A stretch of 64,000 nt of DNA from Phycisphaerae bacterium (GTDB lineage: Bacteria; Planctomycetota; Phycisphaerae; Sedimentisphaerales; Anaerohalosphaeraceae), in assembly GCA_029858345.1 (NCBI GenBank), contig JAOUFG010000001.1:41916-105915 (forward strand), in the 5' to 3' direction. The position numbers and the translations under genes were made by a program. This document shows, one piece after another, positions 28,753-36,854 of this stretch (position 1 is the stretch's first letter; each line of letters begins with the position of its first letter). The notes under the pieces were generated by a model. That model worked only from the letters and a program-made list of their open reading frames with translations. It was not told the origin of the DNA and did no database searches.

Positions 28753-29685
28753 ATGGACTACAAGGCATTTATCGAGGAGCAGGTTAATGAACTCAAAGAA
28801 ACCGTCGGCGATGCGACGGCGATCAATGCATTGAGCGGCGGGGTTGACAGTTCCGTTGTGACCGTATTGGCACACCGGGCGTTGGGCCGGCAGCTCAAAA
28901 CGTACTTTATTGACAGCGCATTAATGCGTCAAGGCGAACCGCAGCGGGTTGTCGATATGTTCGCCAAGATGGGAATTCCGGTGGGCCTGGTTGACGCGAA
29001 GGCCGAATTCCTGGCCGCCCTTAAGGGATTGACCGATCCGGAGGAAAAACGTCACGCCGTGACCGATACCTTTTACGCCAGGGTGTTCGGCAGGCTGGTC
29101 AAAGAGACCGACGCTACATTTCTGCTTCACGGGACAATATTGACTGATATTGAAGAAACCGTGGCCGGAATCAAGCGTCAGCATAATATTCTTGAGCAGC
29201 TCGGCATTGATCCGAAAGAGGCGTACGGCTACGCGGTCCTTGAGCCCTTGAAAACGCTTCGCAAAGACGGTGTTCGCGAGGTGGCAAGGGTTTTAAATCT
29301 GCCGCCTGATATCACCGAACGGATACCCTTTCCGGGACCCGCACTGGCGGCCAGAATTGTGGGAGAGGTGACCGAGGAGCGGCTGAAAACCGTGCGGTCG
29401 GCTACCGCTATTGTGGAAGAGGAACTGGGCAACAGCGGAGCGTTTCAATACCTGGCCGTTTTGCTGAACGATAAGGCGACGGGAATCCGCGACGGGAAAC
29501 GGCAGTTCGGTGAGATTGTTGTGGTGCGGTGTATTGAAAGCACGGATGCCCGCACGGCGACCGTTACGGAGCTGCCGTGGACGAAACTGCACCGGCTTTG
29601 TGAACGCATTACGCAGATCGACGGCGTCAACCGCTGCCTCTATGATTTAACGCCGAAACCTCCGGCAACCGTTGAATATATCTGA
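28753..29685 (+). CDS. Stand-alone GMP synthase-type ATP-pyrophosphatase (GuaA C-terminal half, no GATase domain)
   Basis: PP-loop LSGGVDSS; GTILTDIEET; FPGPALAARIVGEVTEE; C-terminus YDLTPKPPATVEYI (cf. KPPATIEWE of GuaA). Confidence 0.85.
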   Translation: MDYKAFIEEQVNELKETVGDATAINALSGGVDSSVVTVLAHRALGRQLKTYFIDSALMRQGEPQRVVDMFAKMGIPVGLVDAKAEFLAALKGLTDPEEKRHAVTDTFYARVFGRLVKETDATFLLHGTILTDIEETVAGIKRQHNILEQLGIDPKEAYGYAVLEPLKTLRKDGVREVARVLNLPPDITERIPFPGPALAARIVGEVTEERLKTVRSATAIVEEELGNSGAFQYLAVLLNDKATGIRDGKRQFGEIVVVRCIESTDARTATVTELPWTKLHRLCERITQIDGVNRCLYDLTPKPPATVEYI

Positions 29686-30029
29686 GATCAGTTCTTGCCG
29701 AAGTTGGCCCGTTTTTCCTGCCGGGTAAGTGTATTGCTGATGGGGATTCGCCGCTCCATGCCGGTGCGATGTTTTGTGCGGGGTTGGGAGCGAAGAGGAA
29801 ACTATAGATAGCCGGGTTCCGCGCCTTCGGAAAAGTTCTTGACATTTGGGGGCGAATCCCATTGATTAATATCCACTAATTGTAGTTTTAAGTTGTGGAG
29901 ACGGATTATATTGTACGCCTCCACCCTTCCTCCTATGCTCTCTGAGCTGCTGAGGACAGGTCGGCTCCCTCCCTTGGCAGGGCAGGAGCTTTTAGGTGAT
30001 GTTAACTTTAAGTATAAGGAGAATTTAGC

Positions 30030-31160
30030 ATGTCTGAGAAGAAACAGGATTTGGCGGGCCCGGGGATCGGGGATTACAACGAACTGGAAAAGATACTTCC
30101 GGCCGATTACACGTCGGCGCTGACACCCAAAGAAACACAGATTGCGACGTATGCGGTCAAGGACTACATCGAGGAGCACATGTGCAGGGAGCTGAACCTG
30201 ATACGGGTGACGGTACCGTTGATCGTGGACATAGAAAGCGGGGTCAATGACATGTTGGACCGGGACGGGTCGCGGACGCCGATACAGTTTCATATCAGCA
30301 ACGACCATGACAAGCACCCGGTCGATGCGCAGGTTGTGCAGGCGGCGACGAAGTGGAAACGGATGGCGCTGAAGCAATTTGGGATGCAGGTCGGAGAGGG
30401 GCTTTTGACGGATATGCGGGCGGTGCGGAAAGATTATTTCCTGGACCATGACCACAGCGCGTACGTGGACCAGTGGGACTGGGAGCTGGCGATTACAAAG
30501 GAGCAGCGGAACCTGGGATTTTTGAAGGAAGTTGTACAGAAGCTGTGGAAGGTGCTGAAGGGGGCGGAGCGGCACGTGCAGGGACTGTTCCCTCAGTTGA
30601 AGACGGACTCGTACCCGGACCTGCCGGAAGAACTGACGTTTATTCATGCGGAGGATATTTTGGCGAAGTTTCCCGACCTGCCGCGGAAGCAACGGGAGAC
30701 GGCGATTTTGCAGGAGTATCCGGCGGTCTTTATCTACGGGATCGGCTGGGTGCTGGAGGACGGGTATCCGCATGAGATGCGGGCGGCCGATTATGATGAC
30801 TGGGTGACGGAGACGACGAGCGAGGACGGACGGCCAATGCACGGGCTCAACGGTGATATTCTGGTGTGGAACCCGGTGACAAAACGGCGGCATGAACTGA
30901 CGTCGATGGGGATTCGGGTGACATCGGAGACGCTGCGGCAGCAGCTTGAGATTAGCGGGCAACTTGACTTTTTGAAGCTGCCGTATCATCAGGCGATCGT
31001 CAATAATGAGATCCCGCTGAGTATTGGTGGGGGGATTGGGCAATCGCGGACGTTTATGACAATTTTAAAGAAGGCTCATATTGGAGAGGTCAGTGCGACG
31101 GTGTGGCCAAAGGTGCTCAAGGACATGTGCAGGAAGAAGAATATCCATGTGATCGAATAA
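30030..31160 (+). CDS. asnA: Aspartate--ammonia ligase (asparagine synthetase A)
   Basis: AsnA blocks: KWKRMALKQFGMQVGEGLLTDMRAVR, SAYVDQWDWE, DYDDW, HGLNGDILVWNPV, ELTSMGIRV, SIGGGIGQSR. Confidence 0.95.
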   Translation: MSEKKQDLAGPGIGDYNELEKILPADYTSALTPKETQIATYAVKDYIEEHMCRELNLIRVTVPLIVDIESGVNDMLDRDGSRTPIQFHISNDHDKHPVDAQVVQAATKWKRMALKQFGMQVGEGLLTDMRAVRKDYFLDHDHSAYVDQWDWELAITKEQRNLGFLKEVVQKLWKVLKGAERHVQGLFPQLKTDSYPDLPEELTFIHAEDILAKFPDLPRKQRETAILQEYPAVFIYGIGWVLEDGYPHEMRAADYDDWVTETTSEDGRPMHGLNGDILVWNPVTKRRHELTSMGIRVTSETLRQQLEISGQLDFLKLPYHQAIVNNEIPLSIGGGIGQSRTFMTILKKAHIGEVSATVWPKVLKDMCRKKNIHVIE

Positions 31161-31262
31161 GTCGGATGGTGATTTTGTTTTTACTGTTTTTTCTGGTTTG
31201 AAGCATGGCGAGGTTGCCTTTTTGGCAGAGTACCTCGAGGAAAAACTAGAAAACTTAGGCGC

Positions 31263-31385
31263 AAAAAGAGTACATCCGTCTTCGCTCTTCGAGCTACGCC
31301 GGACAGGGGTACAACCCAGCTGTCGGCAGAATCCCGATTTATCGGGACAGGCCGTACCGGTCCCCCTTTTGCTCATGACGATGGC
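31263..31385 (+). repeat. 123-bp direct repeat, copy B
   Basis: Near identical to 28511-28633. Confidence 0.95.
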
Positions 31386-31402
31386 CGACTGAAAAAGGGG
31401 GG

Positions 31403-32902
31403 TTACCACAATTGCTTTTGGCCGGCGGGTTCTTCTTTGTGCTTGCGGGTTCCTGAGGACACGATTTCCTTAATCCTGAATTTTGATTTTTTTCTGCAGG
31501 TCCCGGGACACTCGCCGGTCCAGCAATACAGACACAGTTTTTCTCTCGGCAGGCCGACGGCCTCAACCATGTCCTCAACCGTTTGATAGCGCAGGGTCGT
31601 TACGCCGATATCCTGCGCGATCCATTCAATCATACGTTTGTATTTTGCGGAACGGTGATCGATGTATTCAGAAACATCCTCCAGGTCGTGACCCTCAAGA
31701 CTGCGAATCGCTTTTCGCGCCGCCAGTTCATGAATCGAGCGGGTGGACAGGTTGAATCGGCACGGGAACATCAGCGGCGGACAGGCCGGTCTGACATGAA
31801 TCTGCTTGGCGCCGCAATCCCACAGTTTCTTGATCGTGAAGTTCTTCAACTGCGTCCCCCTCACGATGGAATCCTCGCACACGACAATGCTGTTGTCTTT
31901 GATGACCTCTTTGACGGGGATCAGCTTCATTTTTGCGATATGGTCGCGCGTCTGCTGAGACGGCGGCGTATAGCTCCTGCCGTATCCCGGCGTATATTTG
32001 ACAAGCGGCCTTCGGAACGGCTTGTTGGAGGCCATGGCATACCCCAGACCGTGAGCAAGCCCCGAATCCGGGATCCCGGAAACGACGTCGACCTCGATAT
32101 CCGCGTCGTGCCTGGCCAGCGCCCGGCCGCATTTTTCCCTGACGATCTCGGCGTTGACGCCTTCATAGTTCGATGCGGGAAAGCCCGTATAAATCCACAG
32201 GAACGTGCAAATCTGATTCGTTCTGGGGGTGCCCGGTTTTCGCTGCACGACACCGTCTTCGTTGATGAGAACGATTTCTCCCGGATCCAGATATTTCACG
32301 ATTTCAAATCCAATGTTATGAAAGGCGGCTGTCTCGCTGGTGACCGCCCAGGCGTCATCTTTTTTTCCAATCACCAGCGGGGTATAGCCAAAACGGTCCC
32401 TGGCGGCAAAGATGCCCGTTCGATTTAACAGCAGCAACGAGCATGAACCGTCGATCATATCAAACACTTTCTCGATGCCGTGCACCAGGTCCGTTCCCTG
32501 GTTGATGAGTTTGGCAACGAGCTCGGTTGTGTTCACAATGTGTTTGCCGACTTCACTGAACGAGATCCCTTTTTTCAGCAGGGTCGCGACCAGCGCTTCG
32601 TTGTTTTCGATAATGCCGTTGGTGGCCAGGCAGAAAGGCCCGAATTTCGAATTGAGATAGATCGGCTGCTCATCCAGGGCGCTGATGACGCCGATTCCTT
32701 TGTTGCCCCGCATGCGTTGATAATCATCGAAGAATTTCGACTTGAACTGACTTTGACTGAGCGCGTGAATTTGACGTGTAAACTCGGTTCCCAGAACAGC
32801 CATGCCGCCGTATTCCGTGCCCAGATGCGAGTGATAGTCGGTGCCGTACAGCAGGGTTTCGGCACAGTCGTTCTTTGACACAATTCCAAAAATACCGCTC
32901 AT
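31403..32902 (-). CDS. PurF-like amidophosphoribosyltransferase with substituted glutaminase site
   Basis: PRPP motif VVCEDSIVRGTQLKN, SFC-like C-terminal Cys cluster (EKLCLYCWTGECPGTC), N-terminus MSGIFGIV in place of MCGIFGI; RBS AGGAGG. Confidence 0.88.
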   Translation of the reverse strand: MSGIFGIVSKNDCAETLLYGTDYHSHLGTEYGGMAVLGTEFTRQIHALSQSQFKSKFFDDYQRMRGNKGIGVISALDEQPIYLNSKFGPFCLATNGIIENNEALVATLLKKGISFSEVGKHIVNTTELVAKLINQGTDLVHGIEKVFDMIDGSCSLLLLNRTGIFAARDRFGYTPLVIGKKDDAWAVTSETAAFHNIGFEIVKYLDPGEIVLINEDGVVQRKPGTPRTNQICTFLWIYTGFPASNYEGVNAEIVREKCGRALARHDADIEVDVVSGIPDSGLAHGLGYAMASNKPFRRPLVKYTPGYGRSYTPPSQQTRDHIAKMKLIPVKEVIKDNSIVVCEDSIVRGTQLKNFTIKKLWDCGAKQIHVRPACPPLMFPCRFNLSTRSIHELAARKAIRSLEGHDLEDVSEYIDHRSAKYKRMIEWIAQDIGVTTLRYQTVEDMVEAVGLPREKLCLYCWTGECPGTCRKKSKFRIKEIVSSGTRKHKEEPAGQKQLW

Positions 32903-33132
32903 AGTTATGCCTCCTGACGAAATGGTTGGCTGGAATAAAGCCCGTTTTTCACAAAAACCCGGCTTTCGGCGGTGATTATATCAGATGAACGGTGAAAATG
33001 CAAAGAAAACTAGGAAAACCAGGAACAGCCCTATTCAATTGATTATCGATTATTGTTGATTGGTGATTGGCCCTGGCCGAGGGAGATTTGAAATTCTTGA
33101 AGTTTTGGGGGATTTGTGTATAGTAGGCGTCG

Positions 33133-34593
33133 ATGAACAGACAGATACCAACCAATCCAGGTGCTCCGGTGCTGTCCCGGCCGGAGGCGGTTTTTATCGC
33201 CGCGGCGGTGACGCTGCTGGTCGGGCTGCTGACGGGGGTCCATGAGAATCTGCTCGATATCCTGTGGGTGTGTGCGTTTTGCCTGGCCGGAGCGGCGACG
33301 CTGATCTGTGTCGCCGCGAAAAACTCCGTCGATCTGGTCGGGTTTGTGCCGATCGTCTGGGTGCTGACGCTGCTGCGGATTGCGCTGCAGGCAATGACCG
33401 CCCGTAAAATCATCGGACACCACTCAACCGGAATCCTGATCGGCTCCGTCGGCAAGGTCCTGACGACACCGGCGCCGCTGGGAGCGGTCCTGACGGGGTT
33501 GGCGTTGGTCGCAGTGCTGGCCATCCTTATCTTCGGGGCGTGTCAGCGTATGACGAGCGCCGCCAACAGCTATATCCGGCAGGTTCTGCCCCTAAAACGG
33601 ATCGGCATCGAAACCGATCTTCGGATGGGGCTGATCGATGAAAGCAACGCCCAAACACTGGCCCGAAAAATCGCGACGGAAGTTCGCTTTTTTTTCGGGA
33701 TGACCGGCGTCAGCATGTTGATGCGCGGCGAAGCGGCCATTTCTGTTTTCACCCTGCTGGGGTGCCTGGTCACGTTAGCATCGGGGAATTCTTTTGAAAC
33801 CATCTCCCGGGAAGGGCTGCTTGGGCCGGTCATGGCATTCGGGGCCTTTTCACTGGTTCCTGCGGTGATCGTAGCTGTTTCCTGCGGCGGCCTGATGAGC
33901 AAGGAAACACTGGCACTGACGCCCGAAGAGGCCGGGCAGGAACCGGTGGCAACGAAGAAAATCACGCTCATCAGCCAGGAAACCGGGGACGCCGAGGAGA
34001 TCGAGCTGCTGAACCCGGACTTTGTGAACCATGCAGGGGTCGATGAACGGATCGTTGAGTTTGAGCCGCCGCGTGAAGCGGCCGCCGCAACCGCATTCCC
34101 GGCGTGCGGCAGTCCGGCGGAATACTATAAACAACTCGGGCACATGATCACCGCGGTGAAAACCCAGCCCCGCGCGGCCGTGCTCGGTTCCAAAGACATT
34201 CGTTCGCTGCCGGTGACCGTGGCGGTGAATATCGCAATCGGTCTGGCCCAGCAAAAACAGAAAGTGCTTATGGTGGATACGGACACGACGCGAAATGCGA
34301 TGGCACAGGTCTTTGAACTCGATCCGGTATTGATGCAGAAAAAGATACAATCCAGCTGCCTGGAAAATCTTTCGGCATGCAGCGTTGGAATCGATAAGAT
34401 TGACCTGCTGCTGAAAAAGAAAAAGATCACCGAGCGCTTTGATACGCTGCTGATTTATGCCCCGGAGGCCGATGCGGCTTGCCTGACTGAAAAAGCAGGC
34501 GGTTCGTGGGAGGTCTTTTTCTTCGGCGATGCGGCCCCGGCCCAAAGCGGGGGCATGCATGTCATCCCGCAGATTCAATCGATTCTAAAGTGA
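33133..34593 (+). CDS. Chimeric protein: FlhA/FHIPEP-like membrane domain fused to degenerate BY-kinase/MinD-like P-loop domain
   Basis: QRMTSAANSYIRQVLPLKRIGIETDLRMGLIDESNA aligns with the FHIPEP signature region of FlhA; C-terminal AEYYKQLGHMITAVKTQPRAAVLGSKDIRSLPVTVAVNIAIGLAQQKQKVLMVDTD resembles BY-kinase/CpsD without the GKS/T. Confidence 0.72.
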   Translation: MNRQIPTNPGAPVLSRPEAVFIAAAVTLLVGLLTGVHENLLDILWVCAFCLAGAATLICVAAKNSVDLVGFVPIVWVLTLLRIALQAMTARKIIGHHSTGILIGSVGKVLTTPAPLGAVLTGLALVAVLAILIFGACQRMTSAANSYIRQVLPLKRIGIETDLRMGLIDESNAQTLARKIATEVRFFFGMTGVSMLMRGEAAISVFTLLGCLVTLASGNSFETISREGLLGPVMAFGAFSLVPAVIVAVSCGGLMSKETLALTPEEAGQEPVATKKITLISQETGDAEEIELLNPDFVNHAGVDERIVEFEPPREAAAATAFPACGSPAEYYKQLGHMITAVKTQPRAAVLGSKDIRSLPVTVAVNIAIGLAQQKQKVLMVDTDTTRNAMAQVFELDPVLMQKKIQSSCLENLSACSVGIDKIDLLLKKKKITERFDTLLIYAPEADAACLTEKAGGSWEVFFFGDAAPAQSGGMHVIPQIQSILK

Positions 34594-34600
34594 TGGGGGT

Positions 34601-36679
34601 TTACAGCATTGCGATGCCGGCAAATTGCTGCTGGATCATCGACAGCATTTTTTCGAGCCGTGCGTACTTTTCGATCATTCTTTGTTCGACTCTTTGGAGC
34701 CGGCGCTCTTCGTCCTCGATACGCCGTTCCATCGAGGTGATCCGATCCTCAATACTCTCAATCGAGATGGGAACCCGGCCGCTGCCTGTTTTGAGCAAAT
34801 CATCGACCTGCTCATAAAGATTACCGGCAAAGCCCTGACGAATATTTACCGTCACTTCCATCGTCCGACCGGTCTGGCTCGTATCCACCACTAATTGCAA
34901 ATCAAACTCAGGATACAAGGGCTTGTATGAAGAATCCAATTCATCGTTACCATAGATATAGTTGCCGTCAATTATGGCACTGCGTGCATCTTCCCAGTCC
35001 TCATCGGCTTGCTTAATGAGCGCCGAAGTAATGACACCGCCGCCGTCAACGGTCACCTGAACATCAAATGCCCCCGCCGTGGTATAGCGGCTGGCACCAT
35101 AGAATTTGACATAAGCCGAATCGACACCACTTGTCGAACCGGTCTTTTGCGCTCCCATCAACAACAGTACCCCAAGGTAATCGTCCACGACCGCTTCATC
35201 AAATGTATTCTCATCCAATTCCAGCATGCCGTCGGCACCGACACTCAGCCCAATATCCCGCGGATTGAGAAAGCTGTCCGATGCGGTAAAGCCCACTGCG
35301 TTTGTGATCAGGGGCGTTTGTAAAAGAGAGCGGATACTGGTCAGCGTATATTCGGATGAGAGAATTCCGGCCGTGTTCGTTTGTTCATCATAGGTCGTCT
35401 TTTCATCGACATACATAATAACCGTATTGTACGCTTCGATCATCGCGTTCATTTTTTCTTTGAGCTGTTCGGTGTTGCGGGTCAGGTTGATCTCAACGGA
35501 CTCATACGTACCGGGATTGTCCGGGTCTTCGGTGTTCCCGTGCAGGCTCAACGTAACGCCCGCGATGACATCATCAACCGTGTTTGTGCTGCGGCTGATC
35601 CAATCATCCGCTCCCGGCGGATAATCATCCACCTTGAAAAGCGAATCCTGAGCCGATTGTGTTTCACTGAAGGTCGCCGCAGCCAGTGACGCAATATCGG
35701 CCGTGACTGCGCCGCCGACGGTGGATTGGTTGAATGTCAGCGAGGCCGTCTGGGTAGCGGTTTCAAAATCCAAGTTCAATGTCATCGAGCTGGCGCCGAC
35801 GGTTTTGTCGATTATTTTAAACTGGCCATCCTCAAATGTTACCTTGGCGGTATCGGCGTAAGCGGTTTCGATTTCACCAATCAAATCCTCCAGTGTTGAA
35901 TGCTCGTTGATCACAAAAACCGTATTTACGGGAGTTCCGTCATGCTGATTGCCGCTGATCGTAACCTGTGTTACATCAGCGAAATCAATGCTCTGTCCGG
36001 AAAAGTCATCCAATTCAGAGATTTTTGTGGTACCGCCGGCGTTTTCACCATTGGTTTGCAGTATTGAAGCAGCGGTGTGGACCTCGGCGCTGCTGGTATC
36101 GATGGTAATCTGATAGTCCGAACCGCTGTTTCGACCGCTGAGCACCAAGTGGTAGATACCATCCGCCCCGTCGTCATATTTCAGGATACTGGCGGTAACG
36201 CCGGGATTTTCGGAATCGTTATTGATCAGACCGACTAAGTCCTCCAAGGTGGTGTCCGCAGTCGTCTGAATCGTCATCTGCTGATGGTCATACGAGAAAA
36301 GAAACGTCCCTTCACCCACATAGGACGTTGCATATTTGAAGCCGTCGTGCACCCAGCGATCTGCCGTTGCCAATTGTTTAATCTGGACGGTATGGCTCCC
36401 TTCGTAGGCCTGGGAATTGGCCGAAACCGTCAAGGCACTCTCGTCATTGCTGCTTGCCTGAAACGACCGAAGCTGACTGGCGTCGGCCAGATCGTCTAAC
36501 GATGATTTATAGGTAAACAGCTTGCTTTGAAGCTCTGTAACCGCTGTTTTCTTTTCGTCGAATTTAGTAACATTGGTTGTGTAAGCAGCCAGACGACGGC
36601 GTTCGACAGCCATCAACTGATCGATCAATGCCTTTGTATCTATTCCGGTTGACAGCCCCGGCAGTTGCAATGAACTCAT
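34601..36679 (-). CDS. fliD: Flagellar hook-associated protein 2 / filament cap FliD
   Basis: N-terminal LQLPGLSTGIDTKALIDQLMAVERRRL; C-terminal coiled coil SIEDRITSMERRIEDEERRLQRVEQRMIEKYARLEKMLSMIQQQ. Confidence 0.93.
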   Translation of the reverse strand: MSSLQLPGLSTGIDTKALIDQLMAVERRRLAAYTTNVTKFDEKKTAVTELQSKLFTYKSSLDDLADASQLRSFQASSNDESALTVSANSQAYEGSHTVQIKQLATADRWVHDGFKYATSYVGEGTFLFSYDHQQMTIQTTADTTLEDLVGLINNDSENPGVTASILKYDDGADGIYHLVLSGRNSGSDYQITIDTSSAEVHTAASILQTNGENAGGTTKISELDDFSGQSIDFADVTQVTISGNQHDGTPVNTVFVINEHSTLEDLIGEIETAYADTAKVTFEDGQFKIIDKTVGASSMTLNLDFETATQTASLTFNQSTVGGAVTADIASLAAATFSETQSAQDSLFKVDDYPPGADDWISRSTNTVDDVIAGVTLSLHGNTEDPDNPGTYESVEINLTRNTEQLKEKMNAMIEAYNTVIMYVDEKTTYDEQTNTAGILSSEYTLTSIRSLLQTPLITNAVGFTASDSFLNPRDIGLSVGADGMLELDENTFDEAVVDDYLGVLLLMGAQKTGSTSGVDSAYVKFYGASRYTTAGAFDVQVTVDGGGVITSALIKQADEDWEDARSAIIDGNYIYGNDELDSSYKPLYPEFDLQLVVDTSQTGRTMEVTVNIRQGFAGNLYEQVDDLLKTGSGRVPISIESIEDRITSMERRIEDEERRLQRVEQRMIEKYARLEKMLSMIQQQFAGIAML

Positions 36680-36704
36680 TTTTCACCTCTAAGTTTATTT
36701 TGCA

Positions 36705-36790
36705 TAATACCCTTCAGGGTAGTCGTAACTTACGGTCACTACTCTACATCGGCGCGACCTAACGGGAATTTTCCATCGTGACCACTATAG
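36705..36790 (-). repeat. Dispersed repeat, type 2 copy b, just upstream of fliD
   Basis: Reverse strand TATAGTGGTCACGATGGAAAATTCCCGTTAGGTCGCG...CTACCCTGAAGGGTAT. Confidence 0.75.
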
Positions 36791-36854
36791 ACAGCGCCTT
36801 ATTCTTATTATCGTCCGCTTTTATGAACGAAAAAACTGAAATATTAATAAAGAA

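Noticed and set aside
29802-31043. 413-aa minus-strand ORF opposite asnA
   Set aside because: Arg/Pro/His-rich antisense shadow; the plus-strand AsnA has an RBS and full family motifs.
33133-34593. Chimeric FlhA-like gene as an assembly duplicate of the flhA at 1-323
   Set aside because: Sequences are highly divergent and the C-terminal domain differs, so it is not a copied contig end.
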